DNA of 64,000 nt, from NCBI RefSeq assembly GCF_001642695.1, contig NZ_LWCC02000005.1, positions 1,349,682-1,413,681 on the forward strand, written 5' to 3'. The notes below the pieces were generated by a model. It made no database searches. It was not told where the DNA came from and saw only the letters and a program-made list of their open reading frames with translations. Below are positions 31,685 through 40,219 of the stretch, in pieces. Positions within the stretch are counted from its first letter, which is position 1. The number at the start of each line of letters is the position of its first letter. Source of the DNA: Streptomyces chilikensis. GTDB taxonomy: Bacteria; Actinomycetota; Actinomycetes; Streptomycetales; Streptomycetaceae. The position numbers and the translations under genes are program-made.

Positions 31685-32149
31685 TCAGATGTCGACCTCA
31701 GCGCGTAGCGTTTTGCCCGGTCCCCCGTCCGTACGCGGTACCACCGCCCAGCGGCTCGCCAGCGCTGAGACCAGGCAGAGGCCGCGGCCCGACTCCGCGT
31801 CCCGTTCGGCCGGCAACGAGGGTGACTCCGGCGGCATGCGGTCGCCCCGAGTGTCCGTCACTTCCACTCGTACGAGCCCCGCGGCTTGGTCGAGCCACAG
31901 GCACAGTCTGAAGTCGCGGCCGGGCACGCGGCCGTGCGTCACCGCGTTCGCGGCGAGCTCGGCGACGATCAGGGTCACCGTGGTGTTCAGGTCGGATTCG
32001 TAGGGGTGGCCCCAGGCGTCGAGCCGCTGGGAGGCGAGTCGGCGGGCCAGGCGGGCGCCGCGCGGTGTCGAGGTGAACGCCATGCGGAACTCCCGGACGG
32101 GCTGCAGCGGTCGATGGGTCTCCCCGGATGGGTGCGTTTCTGTCGTCAT
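31685..32149 (-). CDS. Anti-sigma-factor-like ATP-binding protein (HATPase_c_2)
   Basis: About 154 residues with a GHKL ATPase fold of the RsbW/SpoIIAB type: N-box VAELAANAVTHG near residue 62, G1 box VEVTDTRGDRMP and G2 box SGRGLCLVSALASRW. It is divergent from the XRE gene, with starts 123 bases apart. This is the usual whiJ/abaA-type arrangement in Streptomyces (ATPase, XRE regulator, DUF397 protein). The start is ATG 32149. Confidence 0.88.
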   Translation of the reverse strand: MTTETHPSGETHRPLQPVREFRMAFTSTPRGARLARRLASQRLDAWGHPYESDLNTTVTLIVAELAANAVTHGRVPGRDFRLCLWLDQAAGLVRVEVTDTRGDRMPPESPSLPAERDAESGRGLCLVSALASRWAVVPRTDGGPGKTLRAEVDI

Positions 32150-32271
32150 GGCCTTGAGCGTGGTCCGGCGTGCGTACCGTGACCAGCGTCGACACCCATA
32201 CACAGCGTGACTGTGCCACCGCGTGGGGTGGCCTGTCGGGGTGCTGGTGGGCGGGAAACGGGGAGAACACG

Positions 32272-33117
32272 ATGACGCAGATCCCGGAGCAGACCGTCGC
32301 GCGACGGAGCGAGGACCCGGCCGACGAGCTGCTGCGGTCGTTCGGCAGGCAGATCAAGATCCTGCGGGAGCGGGCCGGTCATACCCAGGCCGCACTGGGG
32401 CAGCTCCTCGGGTACAGCGAGGCGCAGATCGCGGCGATCGAGCAGGGGCGGCGGATTGCACGGCCCGACACGATCGACCAGCTGGATCAACTACTCGACG
32501 CCGGGGGCATGTTGCTGGCGATGAAGCGGCCGGTGGCGTTGACGCGGTATCCCGCCTTCTTCCGTGACGCTGCGCGGATCGAGGAGGAGGCCGTTGAGTT
32601 CCACGCGTATGCGGCGCTCGCGATCCCGGGGCTTCTGCAGACGGAAGGGTATGCGCGGACCATGTTCACTGTTCGCCGTCCTCGTCGCAGTGAAGCCGAG
32701 ATCGAGCAGATGGTCACCGCGCGCATGGCACGGCACAAGATTTTCGAGCGGTTGCCGGCACCAACGCTCAGCTTCTTGATCGAGGAGTCCGTGCTGCAGC
32801 GGCCCTACGGTGGCGTCGGCGTGCTTCGTGAGCAGCTGGAGCACCTTCGGCTCATGGGCGAGAACCCCAGTGTGGAGATCCAGGTCATGCTCACCCGAAG
32901 CGAGGATCACGCCGGTGCGGACGGCCCGTTCACGTTGATGACGCCGGCGGGCGGGGAGCAGGTCGCCTACGTCGAGAGCCAGGGCAGCGGCCAAGTCATC
33001 ACCGACCGCGAAACCGTACGCATGATGGCGGTGCGGTATGGAATCCTGCGAGCCCAGGCGCTGTCGCCTGCCCAATCGCTGCGCCACATCGAGAAGTTGC
33101 TGCAAGGAGAGCTATGA
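32272..33117 (+). CDS. XRE/WhiJ-type regulator with Scr1-like C-terminal domain
   Basis: A 281-residue protein. The N-terminal helix-turn-helix (residues about 17-70, LRERAGHTQAALGQLLGYSE) is followed by the DUF5753/Scr1 domain, with PGLLQTEGYARTMF and LRLMGENPSVEIQVM. This family works with small DUF397 proteins in developmental or antibiotic control. ATG 32272 has GGGGAG 7 bases upstream. The stop overlaps the DUF397 start (ATGA), so the two are coupled. Confidence 0.92.
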   Translation: MTQIPEQTVARRSEDPADELLRSFGRQIKILRERAGHTQAALGQLLGYSEAQIAAIEQGRRIARPDTIDQLDQLLDAGGMLLAMKRPVALTRYPAFFRDAARIEEEAVEFHAYAALAIPGLLQTEGYARTMFTVRRPRRSEAEIEQMVTARMARHKIFERLPAPTLSFLIEESVLQRPYGGVGVLREQLEHLRLMGENPSVEIQVMLTRSEDHAGADGPFTLMTPAGGEQVAYVESQGSGQVITDRETVRMMAVRYGILRAQALSPAQSLRHIEKLLQGEL

Positions 33118-33314
33118 ACACCGAGCAGTCCCATGTCCAGCCCCTCACATGGTTCAAGAGCAGCTACAGCGGCGGCGAGGGCGGCGAGTGCGTTGAGGTC
33201 GCCCCCACTCCCGCCATCATCCGCATCCGTGACTCCAAGGCTCCGGCCCACGGCACTCTCACCGTGCGCCCCCACGCATGGTCCGCCTTCCTCGGCCTGG
33301 CACGCCAGGACTGA
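33114..33314 (+). CDS. DUF397 small regulatory partner
   Basis: A 66-residue protein with the DUF397 signature: WFKSSYSGGEGGECVEVAP, RDSKAPAHGTLTV and a final WSAFLGLAR. Members pair with the XRE/Scr1 regulator directly upstream and are thought to counter its DNA binding. The 4-base overlap with that gene supports equal synthesis. Confidence 0.93.
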   Translation: MNTEQSHVQPLTWFKSSYSGGEGGECVEVAPTPAIIRIRDSKAPAHGTLTVRPHAWSAFLGLARQD

Positions 33315-33461
33315 CCGAAACGCGACTCGCCGGTCAGCCATGCCCTACACCTGGTCTGACTGTGCAGAGCCGTCTCGGCGGCATCGCACAGGTGTTGGTG
33401 GCGCCCGGGGTCGGAGACGACCAACAGGCAGGGACCCGGACAGGTCTGTTCGGGCACAAGA

Positions 33462-33500
33462 ACTGTGGGCCGAGATCCAAAGAGGATCTCGGCCCACAGT
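33462..33500 (-). terminator. Terminator of the initiator tRNA
   Basis: A perfect 17-bp stem (33462-33478 with 33484-33500) with a 5-base loop starts 3 bases beyond the tRNA 3' end on the minus strand. It may also stop convergent transcripts from the DUF397 gene. Confidence 0.85.
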
Positions 33501-33503
33501 GTT

Positions 33504-33580
33504 TGGTAGCGGGGACAGGATTTGAACCTGCGACCTCTGGGTTATGAGCCCAGCGAGCTACCGAGCTGCTCCACCCCGCG
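33504..33580 (-). tRNA. Initiator tRNA-fMet(CAT)
   Basis: A 77-base tRNA with encoded CCA. The anticodon loop CTCATAA gives CAT. Three G-C pairs next to the loop (GGG/CCC) and the unpaired first acceptor position (C1 against U72) are hallmarks of initiator tRNA. The T-arm is GCAGG-TTCAAAT-CCTGT with one G-U pair. Confidence 0.95.
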
Positions 33581-33970
33581 TCGTTGTGTCTTGACCGTAC
33601 GGCATGGGCGGGGGAATGGCGAATCGGTTATGGCGGATTGCGGTGTCGAAGGGGGCAGGGCAGGGCGGTCGAGGCCCGGGAGGGGTGGGGCTTGGGGGCG
33701 GGTTTCAAGGGCTTGGGGCACCGGGGCGTGGGTCCCTGAGTTCCGGGAAGTCGGGACGCTCCAAGATCAAAGAACTGGGGGAAAGAAACGCCTGCCAAGC
33801 CCCTCCCCGCCTCCCCGTCGCGGTCGGGCGGGGCGGTGGCCGGCGCTCACACGGGTGAGTGAATATGCCTCAGATCGGGCGGGGTTGGGTGATTCGCGGG
33901 GCTACTCTCGGCGCAGACAACCGCAGACATGAGACGACCCCCGCCGGGACGGGCATCCCGGGCGAGGGTC
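33581..33970 (+). other. Gene-free interval with leader hairpin before the regulator gene
   Basis: No convincing gene lies between the initiator tRNA and the regulator at 33999. Frames here lack ribosome sites and family features. At 33936-33970 a bulged hairpin (GACCC...GGGTC ends) sits 28 bases before the regulator's start, a position suited to attenuation or translational control. Confidence 0.4.
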
Positions 33971-33998
33971 TGACCACCGAGGAAGAAGAGGCTTCCTG

Positions 33999-35039
33999 AT
34001 GGGTGCAATGCATCTTACTGGGCGGGTGCGTGACGCCGCCCGAGGCGGCGGTGTGGTCCACGAGATGCACCGCCACACGACGCACTTCACCGTCGTGGGC
34101 AATCACTTGGCGCAGCACGATGATCTGTCGCTCACGGCGATCGGGCTGGCCGTGTACGTCCAGTCCCTGCCGTCCGGGACGCCCATCGGCATCAAGGCCT
34201 TGGTCAGCCATCGGCGTGAGGGCGCGGTGCGGATCGCGGCAGCGTTGAGGGAGCTGGAGGAACACGGCTACCTGCGGCGGGAGAAGGTCCGCATCGCGGG
34301 TGGGCGGATCGTCACGCGAACCGTGTACTGCAACAAGCCGGATGCTGCTGCCCGTCGTGCGGTGGTGGAGACGCGTGAGGGGGCGGTGGCGCAGGACTGG
34401 GCCACCTCAGCTGCTCATACCGTTGTCGATGCCGATGCCGAGAGCGATGTCGGTGTCGGCTCGGCTGTGGTGACGTCCTCGTGCGCGGCGTCCTCCGAGG
34501 CCGGTTCTGCCTTGCCGCAGCCGGTTGTCGAGCAGCCGGAGGCCGCCCCGGAGACGGCGTCGAAGGTCGTGTCGGCACAGCCGCGGCGCGAGCGCAAGAA
34601 GCGCAAGCCGTTGCCGTCCGTGCCACAACCGACGTTTTCGCGGCCGGAGTTGGAGGAGCGGGCCGTCGAGTTGCTCACGGGGCTGCGGAGGTACGTGCCC
34701 GAGCTGCGGTTCACCGCGTGCGAGGTCGAGCACCTCACGCCCGGGGTGGTGGCCTGGCTGGAGCGTGAGGTCGCTTCCGGGGAGATCCGCCGGGCCCTGT
34801 TCACGGGGCTGCCGGAGGGCGGGCCGCGGTGGCCCGCGGCGTTCGTCGCGTACCGGCTGCGCGTGGACCTGCCGGCGCCGCCACCGCTGCGTCCGTCCGC
34901 TGCCGCGGCCCTGGAATCGCCACCGGTGCGGCATCCGCTGCGGAACTGCGAGGAGTGCGACCGCGGTTATCGCGGGCCCGACCCGCAGCGGTGCCGGGAG
35001 TGTGCCGGCGTGAACGCGGGGTTGGCGGCCGTCGCATAG
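33999..35039 (+). CDS. Helix-turn-helix (winged) regulator with C-terminal zinc-ribbon-like motif
   Basis: A 346-residue protein. The N-terminal part (about 23-110: HTTHFTVVGNHLAQHDDLSL, REGAVRIAAALRELEEHGYL) is a winged-helix DNA-binding domain common in Streptomyces. A long Ala/Pro/Glu linker follows. The C-terminus ends with two Cys pairs (CEEC and CREC near 315-335) that could bind zinc. ATG 33999 has GAAGAGG 7 bases upstream; ATG 34065 matches shorter homologues. The target is unknown. Confidence 0.75.
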   Translation: MGAMHLTGRVRDAARGGGVVHEMHRHTTHFTVVGNHLAQHDDLSLTAIGLAVYVQSLPSGTPIGIKALVSHRREGAVRIAAALRELEEHGYLRREKVRIAGGRIVTRTVYCNKPDAAARRAVVETREGAVAQDWATSAAHTVVDADAESDVGVGSAVVTSSCAASSEAGSALPQPVVEQPEAAPETASKVVSAQPRRERKKRKPLPSVPQPTFSRPELEERAVELLTGLRRYVPELRFTACEVEHLTPGVVAWLEREVASGEIRRALFTGLPEGGPRWPAAFVAYRLRVDLPAPPPLRPSAAAALESPPVRHPLRNCEECDRGYRGPDPQRCRECAGVNAGLAAVA

Positions 35040-35325
35040 GGACGATCGGTTCCCTGGCGGGGCTGGATCCGTGTCCGGCGCCTGAGGAGCGCGGCGCCTG
35101 ACGTCCGGCACCGGGCAGACCGGGACCTCACGGTTGTGTGCGGTGTGCCTGCTTGCCCGCGCTTCTTCCCGCGCCTTCGTTCCGGCCCGCGCCGGAGCCG
35201 GGCAGCAGGCGCTCGCCGTCTCCGGGAGTCCCGCGGGGTCACCCGGGAGACCGTCGGACGCATGATCGAGTTCTAGACTGCCGTTCTGGCCGGCGCGAGC
35301 GGGCGGTCGGGGGAGGAATGGGTCG

Positions 35326-36990
35326 ATGAGCCAGGTGACGGAGGTCTTCCGGCCGCTGCAGGCGGATGATCCGGCCGAGGTGGCGGGGTATCGGATCGCC
35401 GCGCGGCTCGGCGCGGGCGGCATGGGCGTGGTCTACCTGTCGCACACGCAGGGCGGACGGCCGGTGGCGCTCAAGGTCGTACGGCGGGAGCTGGCGGACG
35501 ACCCGGACTTCAGGCGGCGGTTCGGCCGGGAGATCAAGGCGGCCCGGCGGGTCCGGGGCGCGTACACCGCCGAGCTGATCGACGCGGACGCGGACGGTGT
35601 GCCGCCGTGGCTGGCCACGCTGTACGTGCCGGGGCCGTCCCTGACGGAGGCGGTGGCCCGGCGCGGGCCGCTGCCGGTGCCGGCGGTGCTGTGGCTGATG
35701 GCGGGGGTGGCCGAGGCGCTGCAGGCCGTCCACGGGGCGGGCATCGTGCACCGGGACCTGAAGCCGTCGAACGTGCTGCTGGCCGCCGACGGGCCCCGGG
35801 TGATCGACTTCGGCATCGCGCTGGCCGCCGACGGAACCGCGTACACGGCCACGGGCGGCGCCATCGGCACGCCCTCCTTCATGGCCCCGGAGCAGGCGGT
35901 CGGCGACGAGGTCACGGCGGCCACCGACGTCTTCGCGCTCGGGCAGACGGCGGCGTTCGCGGCGCTGGGCCGGCCCCTGTACGGCGAGGGTTCGGCCATC
36001 AACGTGCTGTACCGGATCGTGCACTCCGAACCGGACCTGTCGCTGCTGCCGGAGCCGTTGCGGCCGCTGCTGGCCCGGTGCCTGGCCGCCGACCCGGCGG
36101 AGCGGCCCACTCCGGCGGAGGTCGTGGAGTGGTGCCAGCAGCGGCTGGGGGCGGACGCCGACGGGGGCGGGGCTCCGGCCGTGTGGCGGGACATCACCGG
36201 GCCGGAGGTCGCGGTGCCGGCTCCGGTGCCGGCACCGACCGTGGTGGCCCCCCGGCCGTCGGCCGACCACTGGCAGCCGCCGGCCGGCTGGCGGCAGCCG
36301 ACGCCGGAGGAGCGGAAGGCCCGCAGGCGGCGCACGGCGCTGATCACGGCCGTCGGCGTGGCGGGCGGGGCACTGCTGGTGACGGCGCTGGCCTGGAAGA
36401 TCGGCGACGTGCAGGGCGGGCTCGGCCGCCTGGGCGCGGCCGACTCCACGAAGTCCGCCGCGGGCCCGACCGGGCGGTCGTCGGCCTCCTCGTCGGGTTC
36501 GGAGGCGGGGTCCTCGTCGGGCGCCTCGGACTCGTCCGCCCGGGAGGCGGCCGGCGACGGCACGTCCGAGGGCTCGCGGCCCTCCTCCCCCGCGACGCCC
36601 GAGGAGCCCGTCGCCACCCCGTACCCCTCGGTGTGGGTGGACGCGAAGAACTCGGTGAACCTGAAGGACCCGCACGAGCAGTTGAAGAACGGCAAGGGGG
36701 AGATCCGCTTCGGCTGCGAGGAGGTCGGCTGTGAGCTGAAGAGCGACACCGCCGTGTTCATCCAGGTCGCGGGCGGGCCCGGCGACGGCACCTTCGACAC
36801 GTGCCGTTTCCTGCTCGCGCACACGAAGGCCCACACCCTCCCCCTGGCGGGGTCGGCGAACGGCAGTGAGATCTGCGTCAAGGACTCCGACGGGAACATC
36901 GGCCTGCTGGTGATCCAGACGAAGTCGACCGCGATGCCCGAGGTCGCCTTCCTCAGGGGAGAGATGACGGTCTGGCGGAACGCGGCCTAG
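35326..36990 (+). CDS. Membrane Ser/Thr protein kinase
   Basis: A 554-residue Hanks-type kinase. Glycine loop GAGGMGVVY (29-37), catalytic Lys50, HRDLKPSN with Asp144, and DFG at 161-163 are intact. A Pro-rich juxtamembrane region follows, with one transmembrane helix at about 337-357. The extracellular part has a Ser/Gly/Ala-rich spacer and a domain of about 110 residues with Cys pairs (GCEEVGCEL, DTCRF, EICVKD). PASTA repeats are absent. The extracellular domain may sense a ligand. GGAGG precedes the ATG. Confidence 0.9.
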   Translation: MSQVTEVFRPLQADDPAEVAGYRIAARLGAGGMGVVYLSHTQGGRPVALKVVRRELADDPDFRRRFGREIKAARRVRGAYTAELIDADADGVPPWLATLYVPGPSLTEAVARRGPLPVPAVLWLMAGVAEALQAVHGAGIVHRDLKPSNVLLAADGPRVIDFGIALAADGTAYTATGGAIGTPSFMAPEQAVGDEVTAATDVFALGQTAAFAALGRPLYGEGSAINVLYRIVHSEPDLSLLPEPLRPLLARCLAADPAERPTPAEVVEWCQQRLGADADGGGAPAVWRDITGPEVAVPAPVPAPTVVAPRPSADHWQPPAGWRQPTPEERKARRRRTALITAVGVAGGALLVTALAWKIGDVQGGLGRLGAADSTKSAAGPTGRSSASSSGSEAGSSSGASDSSAREAAGDGTSEGSRPSSPATPEEPVATPYPSVWVDAKNSVNLKDPHEQLKNGKGEIRFGCEEVGCELKSDTAVFIQVAGGPGDGTFDTCRFLLAHTKAHTLPLAGSANGSEICVKDSDGNIGLLVIQTKSTAMPEVAFLRGEMTVWRNAA

Positions 36991-37008
36991 CTGCGGGGGT
37001 GCCGGGTT

Positions 37009-38559
37009 TCAGCCCCGGCCCTTCTGTGCCTGCGGGTGTGCGGGCTTGTTCTTCTTGGCCGCCTCGGCCGCCTCGTTCTTCCTGTCGGAAGGCTTCGTGG
37101 CGCCGTCCGGGGCGGACCCCGGGTTGTCGGCCGCGTTGTCGGACCCCGCGTTGTCGGACCCCGCGTTGTCGGACCCCGCGTTGTCGGACCCCGCGTTGTC
37201 GGACCCCGCGTTGTCGGCCGCGTGCCGGGGGCGGTTGGGGAGTGGGTGGCGGGATTCGCCGCCGTGAGGGCGGACCTGTGCGTGGTTCGGCGGGGCCGCC
37301 TGGTCGGAGGGGCGCGTGTCGGTGGAGGCGGGCACCGTTCGGGAACCGGTGTCCGGGGCCGCGCCGTCGCGTTCCCCGGGAGTCGCCGTGCCGGAGGGCC
37401 GGTCGGCGGGGGCCGCGGCGGTCGAGGTGGGGTCGTCGCTGGTCCCGCTGGTGCCCGGGGCCACGGCGACGGTGGTCCCCAGGGCCACGGAGAGCGCGGC
37501 GAGGACGGTGCCCACGGCCAGGCGGCGGCTGCGGTGCCGGGGGCGGCCCACGGGGGCGGTCCGGGTGACCGCCGCTTCGTCCGCGTGCGGCGATGCGTGG
37601 GCGGCGTGGGCGGCGTGGGCGCCCGGGGCGGCGGCCCGGTGCGCGTGGCGGCGGGTCGCCTGCGGTGCCGGCAGGGGTGCGGGGTGCGGGTCGCCCGTGA
37701 GGTGGAGGGCGGCGAGGGCCGTAGCGCACTGTTCGGCGTCCGGGCGGGACTCCGGGTCCAGGGCGGTCATGGCGCGCAGCAGGGCGGTCAGCTCCGGGGA
37801 CACCCAGGAAGGGATCTCCGGCAGGCGGTGGACGCGGGCGATCGCCGCCTCCAGGAAGGTGCCCTCGTACTCCGGTGCGCCTTTCAGGCACTCCAGCAGG
37901 ACCAGGCCGAGCGCGTAGACGTCCGCGGCCGGCCCGATGCGCTTGCCCTCGACCTGCTCGGGCGCCAGGTAGGCGGCGGTGCCGGTCAGGACGTCGGGGG
38001 CGGTGTGGCGGGTGGTGTCCACCAGGCGGGCGATGCCGAAGTCGGCCAGGTGGGGGTCGCCGGCCGCGTCGAGGAGGACGTTCGACGGCTTGACGTCGCG
38101 GTGCACGATGCCGGCCCGGTGGACGTGGGTGAGGGCCCGGGCGAGGGCGGCGCCGAGGCCGGCCACGCGCCGCTCGGGCAGCGTGCCGTCCGCCAGGAGG
38201 CCGCGCAGGGTGGGGCCGTCGACCAGCTGCATGACCAGGTACGGGCGCTCGTCGTGGTGTCCGACGTCGTAGACGGTGACCAGGCCGGGGTCCTGGAGGC
38301 GGGCGAGGAGGACGGCCTCGACCGCGAGGCTGTCCTCGGTCCGCGCGTGGGGGCCCGGCCGGAAGATCTTGACGGCGACGGGCCGGCGGAGGCGCGTGTC
38401 GACGCCCTCGTAGACGTCGGCCATGCCTCCCGCCCCGATCTTCTCGCCCAGGCGGTAGCGGTCGGCCAGGAGTTCGTCGGGCCACGGGTCCGCGGGAACC
38501 GGCGCCTGGGGCAGGGCTGCTGTTCGGCGGACCGTCATCTGGCTCTCCGTTGCTGTCAC
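37009..38559 (-). CDS. Membrane Ser/Thr protein kinase with repeat tail
   Basis: A 516-residue Hanks-type kinase. Glycine loop GAGGMADVY (42-50), Lys64, HRDVKPSN with Asp154, and DFG at 173-175 are intact. One transmembrane helix lies near 345-365. The external C-terminal part is low complexity, with five perfect AGSDN repeats and a Lys-rich end, and has no recognised sensor domain. It is convergent with the neighbouring kinase, with stop codons 18 bases apart. Confidence 0.9.
   Translation of the reverse strand: MTATESQMTVRRTAALPQAPVPADPWPDELLADRYRLGEKIGAGGMADVYEGVDTRLRRPVAVKIFRPGPHARTEDSLAVEAVLLARLQDPGLVTVYDVGHHDERPYLVMQLVDGPTLRGLLADGTLPERRVAGLGAALARALTHVHRAGIVHRDVKPSNVLLDAAGDPHLADFGIARLVDTTRHTAPDVLTGTAAYLAPEQVEGKRIGPAADVYALGLVLLECLKGAPEYEGTFLEAAIARVHRLPEIPSWVSPELTALLRAMTALDPESRPDAEQCATALAALHLTGDPHPAPLPAPQATRRHAHRAAAPGAHAAHAAHASPHADEAAVTRTAPVGRPRHRSRRLAVGTVLAALSVALGTTVAVAPGTSGTSDDPTSTAAAPADRPSGTATPGERDGAAPDTGSRTVPASTDTRPSDQAAPPNHAQVRPHGGESRHPLPNRPRHAADNAGSDNAGSDNAGSDNAGSDNAGSDNAADNPGSAPDGATKPSDRKNEAAEAAKKNKPAHPQAQKGRG
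37135..37209. repeat. 15-bp perfect tandem repeat, five copies, in kinase gene
   Basis: Five identical copies of GTTGTCGGACCCCGC run from 37135 to 37209, with degenerate copies on both sides. On the minus strand they encode AGSDN repeats in the extracellular tail of the kinase. Perfect identity suggests recent expansion by slippage. Confidence 0.95.
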
Positions 38560-38782
38560 CGCGTACCGGACCGGGCCCCCCGATGGGAGGCCGTGGCGAA
38601 GCGGGTACCCCGGGAGGGCGTCGAATATCCGGACGAAGTCGGCGCGGTGTCCCGGAGGGGGCGGAACCGTGGGGTCGCCACGGGGGCCGCGGCAGGGTGC
38701 CGGCGGCCGGCCCGGAGGGTGAGGAGGGCGGCGGCCGGCCCGGAGGGTGAGGGGGCGGCGTGCCGGGCCGGCGGCGCGCCGT

Positions 38783-39622
38783 TCACGGTCGCCGCGACGC
38801 CTCCCGTTCCAGGTGTGCGGTGCGCACGCGGTTCCACAGGGCGGTCCGCGCGGGGGCGTCGACGTCGGCCAGGTCCAGGCGGAAGACGCCGGTGAGGACG
38901 TCGTACCAGTCGTCGGCGGAGTCGATCGTCCGCTCGTCCGTGCCCCCGGCGTCGATCCGGCGCAGCACGAGGCCGCGCAGCGCGTCGACGCCCTTGGCGT
39001 CGCGGCGGTGGACGGTGAGGACCCGGACGAAGCCGGAGTCGGGGGAGGTGGACAGCCGGAGGTGTTCCGCGGTGAAGGAGGGCAGCTCCACGGGGTCCGG
39101 CGCGAAGTCCATCGCCGTGAACGAGCCGCGCGGGTCGTGGGTGAGGCGCCAGCCGCCGGGGGTCGCCGTCGACGGGGCCAGGGTGTAGGTGAACGGCCCC
39201 TGGCGGTACGTGCCCTCGCGCAGCGGCAGGGGCTCGTGCAGGGCGTCGCCGAGGCCGGTGTCGACCAGCCACCGTTCGCCGCCGAGCCGCACGGTGAGCG
39301 CGAGGTGGTCGCCGGAGGCGCCCGCGGGGTGCCCGGGGGTGGCCTGCACCCCGGCGCGGTGCAGGGTGACGTCGTGGCCGAGGGCGGTCAGGAGGGTGGC
39401 GAAGGCCCCATTCAGGTGGAAGCAGTAGCCGCCGCGGCCGCGCAGGACCCGGGCCACGGATTCCGCGGCGCCGATGCCCGTCGGCCGTCCCAGGTGGATG
39501 TCGAGGTTCTCGTAGGCGACCCGCTCCACGTGCGCCCGGTGCAGTGCCCGCAGCGACTCGGGGGTGGGGGCCGCCGGCCGGGCCACCCCCAGCACGGCCA
39601 GATAACCGTCGACGTCGATCAT
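38783..39622 (-). CDS. Arylamine N-acetyltransferase
   Basis: A 279-residue NAT family enzyme. The catalytic triad is Cys67 (RGRGGYCFHLN), His106 (SGDHLAL) and Asp121 (LVDTGLGD). It transfers acetyl from acetyl-CoA to aromatic amines or, in related amide synthases such as RifF, closes polyketide lactams. No polyketide genes are near, so the simple acetyltransferase role is preferred. ATG 39622 has GGAGG upstream. Confidence 0.92.
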   Translation of the reverse strand: MIDVDGYLAVLGVARPAAPTPESLRALHRAHVERVAYENLDIHLGRPTGIGAAESVARVLRGRGGYCFHLNGAFATLLTALGHDVTLHRAGVQATPGHPAGASGDHLALTVRLGGERWLVDTGLGDALHEPLPLREGTYRQGPFTYTLAPSTATPGGWRLTHDPRGSFTAMDFAPDPVELPSFTAEHLRLSTSPDSGFVRVLTVHRRDAKGVDALRGLVLRRIDAGGTDERTIDSADDWYDVLTGVFRLDLADVDAPARTALWNRVRTAHLEREASRRP

Positions 39623-39737
39623 GCTCCCCCTCCGCACCCCGCACCCCCGTTCGAACGGATGGTCAGCATAGTGGCCGGTACCGGCCATACGGGTGGTCCG
39701 TGGAGGAATGCGGCACGCCCGGGGGTGCCGGTTGTGC

Positions 39738-39768
39738 TTGCCTGGAGTGCACTCCAAGTCTCTAGCGT
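39738..39768 (+). promoter_or_regulatory. MerR-type promoter with 19-bp spacer and palindromic operator
   Basis: A -35 TTGCCT (39738-39743) and -10 TAGCGT (39763-39768) are separated by 19 bases. The perfect palindrome TGGAGTGCACTCCA (39743-39756) fills the spacer. This overlong spacer with an internal operator is the hallmark of MerR-regulated promoters. Transcription should begin near 39775, making the MerR mRNA nearly leaderless. Confidence 0.85.
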
Positions 39769-39775
39769 GGAGGTC

Positions 39776-40219
39776 ATGACGGTGACCGAGACAGCCGCGG
39801 CGGCCGGTGTGGGCGATTGCGCGTCCCGGACGTCGGTCCGGCCCCGGCCGGACGGGCAGGACAGCTACACCATCGGCGAGGTGGCGGCCCTGACCGGGCT
39901 GAGCGCCCACACGCTCCGCTGGTACGAGCGGATCGGGCTGATGTCCCGGGTGGGCCGCTCGCACAACGGGCAGCGCCGGTACGACAACGACGATCTGCGC
40001 TGGCTGGAGTTCGTCGGCAGGCTGCGGCTGACGGGGATGCCGGTGGCGGACATGGTGCGGTACGCGGAGCTGCTGCGCGAGGGCGACCACACCTTCGCCG
40101 CCCGGCAGGAGCTGCTGGTCCGGCACCGGGAGGAAGTGCGGCGGCACATCGCCGAGCTGCGGGCGACGCTCGCGGTACTCGACTTCAAGATCGAAATCTA
40201 TGGAGGTTCGGCACGGTGA
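39776..40219 (+). CDS. MerR family transcriptional regulator
   Basis: A 147-residue protein. The winged-helix YTIGEVAALTGLSAHTLRWYERIGL begins near residue 31, after a 30-residue extension; a dimerisation helix follows (HREEVRRHIAELRATLAVLDFK). No Cys-rich metal site is present, so it likely senses an organic or electrophilic signal. It overlaps the aldo/keto reductase (GTGA) and is itself preceded by a MerR-type promoter, implying autoregulation of the two-gene operon. Confidence 0.93.
   Translation: MTVTETAAAAGVGDCASRTSVRPRPDGQDSYTIGEVAALTGLSAHTLRWYERIGLMSRVGRSHNGQRRYDNDDLRWLEFVGRLRLTGMPVADMVRYAELLREGDHTFAARQELLVRHREEVRRHIAELRATLAVLDFKIEIYGGSAR

Noticed and set aside
33278-33547. A frame ending in VAGTGFEPATSGL
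   Set aside because: It is read through the reverse complement of the initiator tRNA and its terminator, a common false gene in Streptomyces.
33604-33858. An 84-codon plus-strand frame after the initiator tRNA
   Set aside because: Gly-rich composition, no ribosome site and no recognisable motif; treated as non-coding.
35040-35325. Possible gene between the HTH regulator and the kinase
   Set aside because: Short frames only, with no ribosome site or domain. It probably holds the kinase promoter, but no element could be fixed.
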